NCBI GenBank assembly: GCA_026260175.1
Contig: JAKCWW010000466.1
Span: 39,111-72,331, forward strand
Origin: Reticulitermes lucifugus
Taxonomy: Eukaryota; Arthropoda; Insecta; Blattodea; Rhinotermitidae
Length of the DNA: 33,221 bases
Direction of reading: 5' to 3'
Shown: positions 9,897 to 21,153 of the stretch, piece after piece
How positions within the stretch are numbered: the first letter of the stretch is position 1
Layout: each line of letters begins with the position of its first letter
The notes under the pieces: generated by a model
What the model was told of the DNA's origin: nothing
Seen by the model: the letters and a program-made list of their open reading frames with translations, nothing else
Database searches by the model: none
Made by a program: the position numbers and the translations under genes

Positions 9897-11763
9897 CCCT
9901 TTAAGGACTCTGTCGCATGGAGGAAATCAGTGTCAGAAAATGAAATCTCGAGGCAACGAAGGAAACAGTCGTCACAGATATCAACACTTTATTATGCTCA
10001 CTTTGCTCACATCTATTACAGGATTGGAATTTTAGATATTGGCTTGTTTAGTGGGTGATTTTCCCCCTTTTCTCCGGGAACGGACTGCCTCGAAAACTCT
10101 TTGATAAATTGCTTAAAAAGAAAGTAAATGGAAATAACCGATATTGCGGAAATTATCTGCTAAACAGCAAAATAACTAGCTGACTGAACATAAACGTAAC
10201 TGAGTCATTTATATTTCAGGCACACGTTGAAGAAATATGTTGCATCTCAGAAAAAAAAGAAAGAAAAAGAAATCGAGAAATTTATGCCCAACCAGACAGG
10301 GATTATAAGCTGGAATGAAGAAAGTATCTTTAAGTCAAAGTGGCTTATTTTACCTTAAAAATTAAATCATATGTATTTTATTATTTAAATAACCAGTAAT
10401 TCTGATTCTTTGACTTTAATTTATGGCACACTATGAATGGGAGATCGCAAGCCTTTTTTCAGAGTAACTTTTCACGCGTACAGAGTACTACAGAATAACC
10501 TTGAGCAATATTAAAAAAATGGTTCCTTTCGTACGTATTACATACATTAGCTTCCTCAACTTCAGGATTCCCTGGTCAGTATGTTGTAGAAAACAGGCTT
10601 TTCAAAGAAAAATACAAATAGTGTTGTACCATCTGTCTTTCGACAGGCTAGAATTTCTGCTTGGGATTTATTTCGATTCACTGGATCTCTAAACAAATGC
10701 TAGTGCAATAAATTTATTGTTTACTCCCTCTGATTAACTGATATCAGAGTAGAGCTTAAAAAACGAAATTTTGTGAAATCTTATTCAGTACAATTTTTAC
10801 TTCCGCTAATCCAGAATTATTACATGCGGAATTATTTTATCCTCTACCCTACTTTTAATTCTGTTGGACATTCACCTTCTGGCTGATATTAGTTGTTATA
10901 AGGGATAAGAAACTCTACTGAAACAACAGCTGTTGTGCACTATTTCGATATTTTTGTGCTAAAATTCAGATATCTGTTTTGAGTTTGAATTAGTTTTATG
11001 TACTTTATAATGTGTCCTGGCTCGTCAAAATTACTCTTACACTAATGTGTTGTACATTTAACCAGCTATAGAAGAAACCTGTAATTTGTAAATCCCGTTG
11101 TGACACACACAAATTAAATTAAAAAATATAGCGTCGAATACAATTCAAAGTTTTCAGTTAAAACACTTTCAGGATGATTACTATTGCAATTAACCTTCCT
11201 CAAAATATTCAATGACTTCTTTTACCTAACGATGGCCATGCAGGCCGAACCATGTTGTATTAGATATTAAATAACTGAAACAATTGAGTTGTGATCGACG
11301 GTCTATTTGTTAATTTACGCTACAGAAGGTATGTGGCCTCTCTGAAGGCGCTGTAAACAGTGCTGGGCAATCAGATGGCCTCGACGCTTGACATGGGCAA
11401 GTCGTCAGTCAGACGCCTCAGCTGCCTTCTTTTACGAGTACAAGAGGCTCTCCGTAATGGAAAATGAATTCCAGCCCTCTCAGAATGTTAATTTAGCACA
11501 TACTCACTGAGCTTCATGCTTAACACTATGTTTGTTACTGCATTTATAAAGTATCACATAACTCGACTTTAATTGGCATCGGAATACATGTTTAATGAGG
11601 AAATAGGAACCAATTTTTTTATAATTGAGATAGTAATGAAAGTATCATGTTGCACGCTTTGATGAATTAATATAATTTAAAGAGCTCAGAAGGCCTACGT
11701 AGCCTAAATTGCGTTTCGATTAAGCCACTGCTAAGCAACTCTTTTTACATTCAAGACTCTTTC
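9897..11763. other. Non-coding stretch
   Basis: AT-rich, no supported gene. It contains an A/G-rich tract around 10248-10275 and a locally GC-richer patch around 11330-11460 with no recognised content. The 63-codon opening at 10501-10692 is treated as chance. Confidence 0.5.
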
Positions 11764-11942
11764 GTAAAAGTAAAGTTGTCTCGTATACGAGATGAAGTCA
11801 CACAGAGGGAGAACAGGTATATCTTCACTCCATCTCAACCTCGGTGCGAGGTGGCGTTGGGTGGTCAACCTCACCCTCCGGCCATTTTACCTCCGGCGAA
11901 GAACCTCGATACCCATAGACGGGGAGGCTGGGTGGACCCCTA
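11764..11942 (+). repeat. Dispersed GTAAA-headed repeat, copy 1
   Basis: Starts with GTAAAAGTAAAGTT and runs through GATGAAG, CAGAGGGAGAAC, GCGAGGTGGCGTTGG, GGCCATTTTACC and GAGGCTGGGTGGACCCCT. The first about 50 bases align with the right edge of the window (33167-33221), which begins GGTAAAGGTAAAGTT and continues with ATGAAGGC and CAGAGGGGGAG. The internal blocks (GAGGTGGCGT, GGCC-TTTACC, AGGCTGGGTGGACCCC) match a dispersed insect repeat I recall with similar wording; that part is memory. The 101-codon opening across it (11776-12081) is not a gene. Confidence 0.65.
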
Positions 11943-13479
11943 CTTATTCTATACTGTCCTTCCCTGTATTATAACCAGCTTACACTTCTTACATTGCTCT
12001 AAATTTAGAAGGAGAAAGATCATCCGAAACTTTGCTACCTACATATTAACCCACAAAGCGGTATATACCAGAAAACCGTAATCTTTATACTCGTACATTC
12101 AACTAGAATAATTATTCGATGTGGTTAGCATTTAATACTATAAAGACAAAAGCTTCTCATTATTTGCAGAGAGACAACTCTAATCTGATCATCTTTGCAA
12201 AGACAGAACTGTATCTGTGGTAAGGACATCAAGGTCACTGAGATATGCAAAGCAGAAAACAAGGGTATTTGTAAAATATCTGTACTCCTGATGCAGGACT
12301 GCATCAAAATACTCTCGCTTATCAGTGCAATTGTCGGAAAATTTCGGGGGTTTCATCCCTGTGGTTGGAACTGCACTGTCCTGTGAGTCGATTTAAATGG
12401 GTTTACATTTACATAGGAACTGAGCCACTGGTATAGCCTGCAATACAATGAGAACGAGCAAGGAGAGATGTCAACATGTATTCTGTTCAGAAAGCGTAAA
12501 GCCCAGAAACCGCAACAGATCGCACGCACGAGTCAACCGGCGTGTAGCCATTGTGAAACTTTTTTTAAACAAACAGTCCCTTGTTAAAGTTCAATGCACG
12601 GCCTTCGTCGGCAGTGCGGTTATGAAACAATGTTGCGATAAATTAACCATGTGCTATAGAAACTGCATGCCACGCTTTTGGCTCGTTTCTGGACACACCG
12701 TCGCGTCTCTCAGCTTTTAGTGACGGTACGTAGACCAGCGTGTTTAGTTTCCCACAAAGGGATTCGCCATGTAAAATACGTCAACATTTAAACCATTATG
12801 AAGAACGGAAAAAAGCCTATAAAAATGTTAAATGGATATGTTATACTTCAAATCATCTAATTATATGAGCGGAAAATGAAGTGAATAATTTGTGTCAGCC
12901 GAAAATGGCAAAAACCTGTTATTTATATCAGCTGAATACAACGGGAACATGGCCCGAACACATTTACTTACACCATCTGAAGAAGATGTGAACAAACCTT
13001 CTTCGTTCCAGTGCAACTGAAACCGCAGGTACAGTTTTAATAATGAAGTTCTGAGCGCAATATCCGTCTCAAAAATAAAGAAGTAGCACGTGAAAATAAA
13101 AGATACTTTACGCATTTTAGCACAAGAAAATAGGGTCGTTTTGTTCTTCATACGTGAGTTTGTTTAAGCTTACTTGTGTAATTATTGAAGTTACTCTTTG
13201 TTGCACTTCATTTTTGTAACTCATTTCTGTTAGTAAATTATTTTGTCCACTTGTTCTTTTCCAGTAACAAAATACTACTCCTTTCTTACATCGACATAGA
13301 AGACTGCATGTATACAATCAACGTGATTTTTTCAGTGGTCATATATTTGGTCGTTTTAACTACTGGGGTCTACAGTAAAAACATTTCCTGTAATTTAATA
13401 TCGTACAACATAATAATAAAATAAAAAAGGGCAAGAGAAAAGCAAAAGATTTCTCCGCAAGCTTCACGAATTTCTGTGG
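11943..13479. other. Non-coding stretch
   Basis: No supported gene. The opening at 12448-12720 (+, 90 codons) contains NRRVAIVKLFLNKQSLVKV, faintly like the first helix of mariner-type DNA-binding domains, but the similarity does not continue. The overlapping openings on both strands at 12861-13424 are AT-rich and unrecognised. Confidence 0.45.
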
Positions 13480-13650
13480 TCTTCCAGAGCCGAAGCGTAT
13501 TGCGCTTGATCGAGGCCATAAAGTCAGCCTGTGAGAGATGGCGTGCCGCGAAGAGTCGTACAGCAACCACAACGCTCGTAAACTTTGCGTAACGGCCATT
13601 ACGCATGCGCACACTCAAGTGGACAACTCGAGCACTATGCACCTTTATGT
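13480..13650. other. CpG-rich patch of unknown nature
   Basis: About 170 bases with noticeably more G+C and many CG dinucleotides (for example GCGCTTGATCGAGG, GGCGTGCCGCGAAG, ACGCATGCGC) inside AT-rich flanks. Openings exist on both strands (13360-13614 -, 13370-13669 -, 13538-13726 +), none with a recognised motif. It may be an old GC-rich repeat, a small exon or a promoter-like patch; the sequence does not decide. Confidence 0.3.
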
Positions 13651-13799
13651 GAGTGATAAAACGTCTCAAAATTTAAAGGTTACTGTCGGGAACTCCAGAA
13701 ACGCATATCTTGGCCCAGGTTCTTAGATGTTTTAGTAGGCCCACGATGGATAGAGTTGTAGTTCTAAAAGAGCAGAGTCAGTTCTGAATTTAAAACAAG

Positions 13800-14120
13800 A
13801 ATCAATGCAGAAGATAACTTGGTGAAATTTTAAGACAGGACAGAGAATAGAGCACATATATAAAAGGAATGAAAGTCAGCACACCAGTGGAAGGCATGTA
13901 GAAAAGTCGAAGACAGAAAAATAAGTAGGCGAAGGAATAAACAAAAAAGAGTAGTAGGGAAAAAATAAAAGACAGGCTAATAAGAAGCAAAACTGAAATT
14001 AAAGGAGTAAATAAAAAAAGCAAGAATCAAAAGTTATAAATAAATTAAATGGATGGTGTTAAAAGTCATTTAGACCTACATAAATAAGAAAATAATTATA
14101 CAAATAAAAAAAAAGGAAAC
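13800..14120 (+). other. Strand-asymmetric purine-rich tract
   Basis: Roughly 320 bases in which the plus strand is mostly A and G, with few C and T (for example GGGAAAAAATAAAAGACAGG). The complementary pyrimidine-rich strand yields a hydrophobic 73-codon reading (13802-14023, minus) that mimics membrane segments but is a composition artefact. Confidence 0.7.
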
Positions 14121-15084
14121 GAGAATTACAGAAATTCTTTCAGTACAGCTAACGACGTTGGAACTGCAAGTTACTTTGAAAGAAGAAGCACTAATTTCAA
14201 CAACAGTTTCTTCCATAAGCCAAACAAAAGACATTAACATTTTGAAACGAACAGTAAACTTCCTCCGAATTTAATGCCGACACGGTAATTGATTATACAA
14301 CGAACATCCCTTCTCATCAACAGTCCAGATCTTAAGTACAGATGAGAGCTGTAAATGTTGCACTTATGCTGGGAGCTGTGGAACATTCTGTTGCAAAAAT
14401 CGTATCTTGATTCGAGGTCTTCACTTCCTTATTTCTTCCATTAACAAGATTAGAAGGTGTATATCGTCAATGAGGGAAGCTAGAAACACGAAGAGATAAG
14501 TCATTACATCAAACACTCTTCTGCAGTTAAATTTAAAGCATTAATCTCCAAAATAAGTATTTCGTCTTATATTTAAACATTACTCTTACAGATCGACCAC
14601 TTTATTCCTTAAAGAAGGACACACATTGCTTGGGGTTTCGAAGAAGGTCGCGGAAAATGACTCAAATTATGACAGACGTAAAAGCAGAAACCGCTACAGT
14701 TACCTACATAAGGAGCTTAAAATCTCATATTTTTCGTTTAATGTTCCAAAGGCGATTTTATCTTTTTAGATAAATTCTTACATCAAATGAAATTCGACAG
14801 ACCATTTCAGGCGGAGTGGCTCGTCGCACAATCCCTAATATTCAATAGAAACTTTATTCTAACAGGCGATGCAACATACCAAGCGGTCCGAGATTGCATA
14901 GCCGCCGTGAAGGACTAGCATTACACCCTAAAGTGTAATTGCAAATAATACCAATGTATGACCAAGCATCAGAAATATATTTTTTTAATTGGTAATAAAA
15001 TACACTTAGAATTCTGTTGCCATCTCTCAGGATTTTAGGATACGTAAAGGCATTTACTTCAATATAGGGTTCCTGTCACCAATG
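14121..15084. other. Non-coding stretch
   Basis: AT-rich, no open segment of note, no repeat structure recognised by eye. Confidence 0.5.
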
Positions 15085-15400
15085 CATGGAGCGTCCTCAG
15101 GTTGCGGATGGAGGAACGACCTTCAATATGGAGTCTCGAATATATTGAATAAGCAGTCGCGGACAGCCGACAAGGTGTGATCCTCCAGCTTGGGGCATGG
15201 GGAAGACGCTAACAACTCCTCACCTTAAAAATTACCCTGTTACGAACCATTCACAAATACTTCGGACTTGATATAGGTACAGGTGGCGGGCTCTTGTGAA
15301 TGCGGTAATGAAACTTCGGGTTCCATAAAATGCGAGGAATTACCTGACTAGCTGAGGACCTCTTAGATTCTCAAGAAGGGCTCTACGCCATGGAGTTAAT
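15085..15400 (+). mobile_element. LINE-type 3' tail fragment, copy 2
   Basis: Begins in a GC-richer block (GCATGGAGCGTCC, GGAGGAACGACC, GCAGTCGCGGACAGCC, CCTCCAGCTTGGGGC) that I recall as part of a common insect repeat. It continues into a decayed coding tail [21 protein letters not shown] (about 15278-15329). The 3' UTR (CTGACTAGCTGAGGACC, GATTCTCAAGAAGG) aligns with those at about 1110-1172 and 31600-31675. The coding tail is the same as copy 1 with substitutions (WRAVVNRAMDLRVP there). Orientation is plus in all three copies. The block at 15085-15275 may be a separate, neighbouring repeat. Confidence 0.75.
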
Positions 15401-16329
15401 TAGGAAATGTATAATTCTAAATAGAGTCGTTCTTCAAAATCTGATAAAAGCTAAGCTAGCCAAGAAATTCTGAATCGTTTATAAAATTCGAAAGTTCATT
15501 ACGTGGTACGCGTGGTACTTCAGTCTAGTCTACAAAATTACAACCATTATTCCTAGTATAGAATACATTTTAGTATTATCTTATGTAGGAAATAACATAC
15601 AAACTTCAGTGGTTTCAACTTCAACCCTGTATTTATTTTTCTCATCTCGCTTCATATGCCGCTCATTGTCGTTCTTCTTGAATTATCATATTACTATTGC
15701 CCGCTGCAGAATAAGGAACACACATGGCGTCATTATACGGCTTGTTCTGTTCTGTTCTGTTAGCGTACATTCTGTACCCATAATGCAAGTCATTTAACAA
15801 ACTGGAATTGTGTAAATTTTAAATTACTTACATTCTATTGGAGCCACACAAAAAATGTGTGAAATTAGAAGGCAAAATTCTTAAAATCTCGCCAGTTTAT
15901 CGCCTAATAGTATGTGTCAACATACACTTAGGATGAGAGAGGAAAGAATTAATAGGAACAATGACGATTCTATACATTTAAGATCTTTAATGTCACTTGA
16001 CCAACAGCAGAATCTGTGTAACGTCGGAATGAATTACACTGACTATGCATGGTTACATGGTGGGAATTTGGAAGTACATGTCGCGTATATTAAAACAGCT
16101 CCTTGCATTTGCTTTACGAATTCGAGACAAGTCACTGTCTTGTGAGCTCGATTGCCGCTACAAATCTATGTACATTATTGGCCTTGATGTCCTATCACAA
16201 ACAAAAATCGCTGTTACAAACAGTCACACTCTGCAGGCTTCTATGGAGGCAAAGGCAAAACTGTCCCTGTACATGCCTTGAAGGCATATGGAGAAGGGAA
16301 GATATATCTCCATGCATTCTTAACCTTAG
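15401..16329. other. Non-coding stretch upstream of the candidate exon
   Basis: AT-rich. It contains a short TTCTG repeat at 15742-15761. Openings at 15609-15797, 15912-16145, 16045-16281 and 16103-16336 occupy shifting phases without recognisable content. If 16330-16611 is an exon, this is probably its upstream intron. Confidence 0.45.
15742..15761. repeat. (TTCTG)n short repeat
   Basis: Four near-perfect units, TTGTTCTGTTCTGTTCTGTT. Confidence 0.8.
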
Positions 16330-16611
16330 GCCGTAATGAAGGTAACTGCTCAGATTTATGGACCTGCGGTCTTAATTCCGGGGACAGAAAAGCCGGTACG
16401 CTACTGGGTGGGTCCTACAGCCGATGTGGAAGCTTCGGACAACAGAAACAAGGAGTGCGCTCTCTCATACTGTACAGCATCCGACGGAATGGACGGACGC
16501 ACGGCTCGGAGAGAGATTATTCTGAACAGTATGACCTATGCGGCGCCGCGCCGCACAGTGACCTACATCGAACGCAAAGGTCTTCCGCTGTGGATCACTG
16601 TGCGATGCCAC
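16330..16611 (+). CDS. Probable internal exon, unrecognised extracellular-type protein
   Basis: Best coding candidate in the window. An acceptor (CATTCTTAACCTTAG, ending 16329) opens a phase of 94 codons that closes at the consensus donor GTGAGT (16612-16617), so the exon would be phase 0 at both ends. A second possible acceptor, ACTGCTCAG ending 16353, would shorten it by eight codons in the same phase. The segment is G+C- and CG-rich against AT-rich flanks. The peptide contains IYGPAVLIPGTEKPVRYWVG, three cysteines (ECALSYC and VRCH) and LPLWITVRC. It shows no membrane segment and no family I can name. The cysteines and aromatic/proline spacing suggest a secreted or ectodomain fragment; this is inference. 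No partner exon was identified. Confidence 0.6.
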
Positions 16612-17880
16612 GTGAGTAATAATGCCAGGAGTAATGTATCTCCGCGCCTTGCGTCCTTCCCTTCCGTCCGATGCGAGACATTGTGCTGGTACGTTTCCTT
16701 TGCCCTCTTCGTGAGTCATGTCACAACCTAACAGCCATCGAGCCCGTGGCCTAATCACTGTTCCGGCTATGCTATGCCATCTCCGTTTACTGTTCCATGT
16801 CACAATTAATTGTCATACTACGTACATGATCATTCCTTGTATTTCAATGTATATTTACGACATAGAAGAATGGTATAAGCAAAAGTGTTAAATCTAATAC
16901 CTGCATTTATTTCGTGTACTCTTGTAAATGATGTTTGTTTTTAGAAATTTGATAGCATTAAATTTTAGCTCCTTATAGGTAACACTTATAACAGATAAAT
17001 AAGAACAGAAGTAAAGTTGGACGATAAATTTCGTCTAGACTCTGAATAAGCACGTAACTAAAATCAGCAGTGCTAACATGGACATGGAGACCAGCATAGA
17101 CTCAGTATTTATCGATAATGCATTCTTTTACGCACTTCATAAAACGAAACAACAAATCCGCAGAAGGCTATAAATTCGTCCTTCAGTCCTTCATGGCAAA
17201 ATGGAGCTTCAAGAATGAACACAATCAAGAGCGTACATTGTAGACTACCTGAAACCGTATCTGACGGTTGAATAGCTTCCATAACAAGAGATGGGGGGGG
17301 GGGAGAAGATATAAAATGGCGCCTACTGACCTACTTCGTGAATCAAGGGACGTCATTTCCTGGACGACTACAATGAAGGAGCAGAAAATTTGGAGGATGT
17401 TAGGCTTTCATGCACGTCACGATTCTAAAGCGATAACGTGCTGGGCCAACAGTGGCCGTAAAAAGAGAACTAACCGATTCATCTTTGACATGCATGGCAG
17501 GCTCTGATGCGCGATTGCTCTCGATAAGACTAACAACTGCTACTAACAACGCAGTAGTTCGCAGGTAGACACGCTACTGCACAGAGACGCAATGTGACTT
17601 CCACAACTGAATTTGAGTCATTGGCTTCTAGATTACATCATGACACTCTACCAACTGCAGTGGTTAAATATCGCGCAAATTAGATGAAGACAAGAAGATA
17701 CTTCACAATTAAATAGACAATTTGGTAGCAATACTTCACTATAAAGATGTTCCGGTTTGTTTTTCATCGTTTATATCATAACATTATCGATGTTATTTAG
17801 CAGACACCTACAGATCAGGCTTTACAGTTATGCAGTATATCTGAAACAATGGCAGTAAAATGAAATGTGTTGTTTATAAC
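16612..17880. other. Non-coding stretch downstream of the candidate exon
   Basis: The first about 190 bases stay GC-rich with openings on both strands (the exon phase continues to 16731; minus 16465-16803), then composition falls back to background. The opening at 17268-17507 spans a G11 run (17293-17303) and is unrecognised. If the exon is real this is probably intron. Confidence 0.45.
17293..17303 (+). repeat. G11 homopolymer
   Basis: Eleven consecutive G, unusual in this AT-rich background. Confidence 0.9.
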
Positions 17881-17939
17881 AGAAATCAAGTCGACGTCCT
17901 TCCAGACACAACTAAATTCTATTTATTATTCAGAACTAT

Positions 17940-17970
17940 ATGTTTCGACCTATTTCAGGTCATCTTCAGG
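17940..17970 (-). ncRNA. Hammerhead-like motif, left arm
   Basis: Minus strand reads CTGAAGA (complement of 17963-17969), one extra T, GACC, a TGAAATA loop, GGTC, GAA, ACATAT, A. This is C3-U4-G5-A6-N7-G8-A9, a 4-bp helix II, G12-A13-A14, then a would-be helix III. The palindrome is spoiled by one base (ACATAT against ACATGT in the other arm). The extra U between A9 and helix II departs from the canonical core. Confidence 0.45.
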
Positions 17971-18010
17971 TTTACAAATTGTGTTTAGCTTTTAAACACA
18001 AATTGTGAAC

Positions 18011-18043
18011 GTGAAGATGACCTGAAATAGGTCGAAACATGTA
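18011..18043 (+). ncRNA. Hammerhead-like motif, right arm
   Basis: Plus strand reads G-TGAAGA (18011-18017), extra T, GACC / TGAAATA / GGTC hairpin (18019-18033), GAA (18034-18036), palindrome ACATGT (18037-18042), A (18043). A self-complementary helix III followed by H is what is seen in minimal hammerheads thought to act as dimers in repeats. Here C3 is replaced by G, which should abolish cleavage, whereas the left arm keeps C3 but has lost the palindrome. Confidence 0.45.
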
Positions 18044-19471
18044 GTTCTGAATAATAAACATAATTTAGTTGTGTTTGGAAGGACTTCGACTTCATTTCTA
18101 TTAAATGGAGGCAGTTAATATGTTTATGTTGATTGGCCGCTCGGTTAATTTACGACTCCGTCACTTGGCGCGTTTATGTACGGTCCACAGTAGTGACATC
18201 AACATTAGAGTACGAAATAAATAGTACGGCACTCTGAAATAATATCAGTACAATTCAACGTCGACTACGCGAAAAATCTGGGCTGCTTGTTCGTGACGAT
18301 CTACGAATTGTAATGCTGACGTAATGATGTGTAAGTTCATATCACCCGCACAATTTTTTATAAATTATGGGCAGTTTTGATACAATAACAATAAAATACA
18401 ATAGGCTTATCTATCCCAATGCATATGTTGTTTGGTGTCTGTGTTATTCTACAGGGCTGTGCCTATTGCAGTGATTATGTAGGAAAAAAACGAGAATATT
18501 TATTTTTTACATAATGTGTAGAATCATATGGAGTTTTAAAGGAAGAGAACCCCGCTTATATTTATGTATGTTTATCGACAAGACTTCAATAGCAGCTTGA
18601 AATGTGGACAGATTATGAAATGGATTTCTTTTGAAAGGTGCCGCTACACAAGAGCTACTGACAATCTAAAAATATCGGGAACGTCGCATTACTTCTTTTG
18701 AGATGTGACGCCGTGCAATCTGATACAAGTGGTTCGACGTTTTGGTGTGATGTGCTGCCTGCACATTTTACTCTGCAGATAAAGTGCTAATCACAGAAAC
18801 TCAAATGTCACTCTGAAATCACTTTTCTTGCGAAGTGTCTGATTTGCAGCAGTTGGAGTCTTATAGAAAAAATTACCGTACGTTTTTCAAGAACTGCTTT
18901 GAAAATTTTTATGTTAGTGCTTCTTAAAGGCTGTTTAAAACTCAGCGTGCTTTATGACTGAAATTGTTGTTTTGGCTATGATGTTTCTAGTGATAGCTGC
19001 CTCTGGTATGACCTGTTTTCTCAATTATGAATAGGATGGCTGAATATTGAGTCAACACGTTCCTCCAAAAATTTAGCACTTACATATTAAATTTTACGTC
19101 ATCGCATCCTCAACAACCTCCAGAGTAAAGCCAGATTTCGCGGATAGCCTACGGTACATAGTAGCCTACATCAGAGAACACGTCAAAATACCTCCTCTCC
19201 CATCTTAAGTAATACCGAGTCCAATACAAATTGTTTAGAATTTTAGGATTACAGGACTGATTCAGTTATTGAAACAGAAAACTGTTTTCACGATTATCCA
19301 CAACGAAAATCTTAAAAAAGATAGGAGAAACGAACAGGCTTGCATTTTGACACGGCTTAAAGTAGCAACTTCTGCTTACTATATGGATGAAGTCTACATT
19401 TCACACATGTGAAACATCGAGGTTTGTATCTAGGTGTTAGTCAGCGTTATGGCTTTAATATTAACTGATCG

Positions 19472-19481
19472 CCCCCCCCCC
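19472..19481 (+). repeat. C10 homopolymer
   Basis: Ten consecutive C in AT-rich flanks. Confidence 0.9.
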
Positions 19482-20039
19482 AAAACACAGGCTCAATAAA
19501 CACGGTCAGTCGTGGGAACGACAACGTAAAACGTTTTCTTGCTTATTGTTCAAATTTGTTAATGACTGGACATCGAAAACTCGCCTGGGCTCGACTGAAA
19601 ATAAAGCACCATTCAAACTCAATAAACATTCACCTATAATTTCGAAATTTGCTCAGAAACAACGACAGGGAAAGGCGAAAATTAGGATCCCACAAACCCA
19701 TCTTCTTTATGTAAAGAAATTTGATTAATAACACCACTTAATTTAGGAAATGTTACGTATAACAAAACAATCCTGGCCGTCTGCTCTGAACCCATAAACG
19801 TGCCACATCATCTCCCATTTACTCATGATCATAATTTCGTATCGTCTACCAAAAAGCCATGTCTCAACATGCTTCAGTTTCTTTCCAATAAAGGCGCTAG
19901 TTTCCGTTTCCGAAGAGTGTGTTTCTAGCTGCTTGTGTGGATTCTTCCCGAAGAGCACAACAAAATTATCTAAGAAATATTCGAGTAATTAAAATGTCGA
20001 ATTTGTGCGATTTATATGTAAACTGAAATTTCTGAAAAA

Positions 20040-20130
20040 TGTTTCGTAAAATTTTCTTATATCAGGTTTCATGAAAATTCTTTCAGCAGTTCTGGAAGTG
20101 TTTTTAAGACGGACTGAAAAAGCGATTTTA
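20040..20130 (+). repeat. Possible diverged copy of GACA-tailed repeat
   Basis: Contains GGTTTCATGAAAATTCTTTCAGC then AGACGGACTGA. This is similar in order to TTTCATAAAAATCCTTCCAG and the GACGGAC tail start of the copy at 23190-23307. Without a long tail the call is weak. Confidence 0.35.
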
Positions 20131-21137
20131 ATAGGCGCTTCTCAGGGAAGCGAATAATTCTGAAGATGGTACTAACATTCTAGTGGCTGACAACAGGCTG
20201 ACCGAAACCACCATGCTTGAATCATTTTTCTGTTAGTGTCAATTTGCAGCAATCGATTTATCAAGAGACCTAGGTGTAGGGCGAAATAAAATACCGAAGA
20301 CTGCGATTTGAGATTTTTGCGTAATCGAAACTTTATAATGCGATGTGGGTTTTTCCACTCTGAAGACGGAAGCAGCATATTCCTTCGAAGTTAGTAACAA
20401 CCTATCATAGAGCACGGTGTCATATCCCAAGAAACTATAATATGAATATTGAAATACTTGCTGGAAGCATACAGAGCATGAAGAAGTGGCATGGACTGCA
20501 AGAGCTCAGCTTAGGATAAAAAAGTGGTTTCGTATAAATAGGCAATTTCTTCTCTGTTGAATAATTATCAATTGTCAAAAAAAAAATAAACTCGTGTAAT
20601 GATAGGGACTAAATCCAACTTTCTAGGAAAAGTTCAGTGGCGTCTAAACCGCTCGCAGTCCAGAATTTTGCGCTTTTACATAAATATTAATAATGATAAA
20701 GTACAATGTAAAGTAACTTATAGTAGCATAATGTTTGTGACATGTACTGCGAAATTCGCCAGTTGGTATAGACGTCAATACCGGAATGAACACAGAGTAT
20801 ATGGATATTATAGAATTATACACATGGATTTCCGTACGCAGAAAAGAAATAGTGCTAACAAATTCTCATTTACGATGTTCAAATAGGCCTCCAGAGGATG
20901 AAAAAAGCCATCCGTCAAAGTATGTGTCAGTATCAAGATTCAACTAATGGGTGTATAGAGGTAGACTTTAGCTAGTCAAAGACAGTGACTGATTTAGATA
21001 AATTGGTGAATGTAGGTGACTTTAATTTAAAGAATTCGTATAGATCGGATACGCTTTTTAATCGAAGTTAAACTCGGTTTTCCAACAATGAGAGGCGATC
21101 GGCTTTTGTCAGGTAGCACAGAGTTTAATAGGATTAC

Positions 21138-21153
21138 AGAGAGAGAGAGAGAG
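21138..21153. repeat. (GA)n microsatellite
   Basis: Eight consecutive GA/AG units. Confidence 0.9.

Larger units (their letters stand above)
17881..18099. mobile_element. Long near-perfect inverted repeat (fold-back element)
   Basis: Two 106-bp arms (17881-17986 and 17994-18099) are reverse complements with about 9 mismatches (about 91%), separated by a 7-base spacer. The RNA or single strand would fold into one long hairpin. Arm ends read AGAAAT at 17881 and ATTTCT at 18099, with only patchy pairing beyond, so the boundaries are fairly sharp. No open reading frame is present. It may be a fold-back or MITE-like element, or two head-to-head copies of a retroelement terminus. Each arm carries a hammerhead-like motif pointing away from the centre. 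Confidence 0.9.

Noticed and set aside
11776..12081. 101-codon plus-strand opening
   Set aside because: Lies on the GTAAA-headed dispersed repeat, with a second opening in another phase.
12448..12720. 90-codon opening with a faint mariner-type helix (NRRVAIVKLFLNKQSLVKV)
   Set aside because: Similarity covers one helix only; the following residues lack the expected second helix-turn-helix pattern, and no catalytic region or inverted repeats are seen.
13802..14023. Minus-strand 73-codon hydrophobic, membrane-like reading
   Set aside because: Produced by the pyrimidine-rich complement of a purine tract; no other coding evidence.
16465..16803. 112-codon minus-strand opening
   Set aside because: Antisense shadow of the candidate exon at 16330-16611.
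18705..18745. GATACAAGTGGT shared with the minus strand near 4150
   Set aside because: A shared 12-mer is expected many times by chance in a window this long, and the core does not follow.
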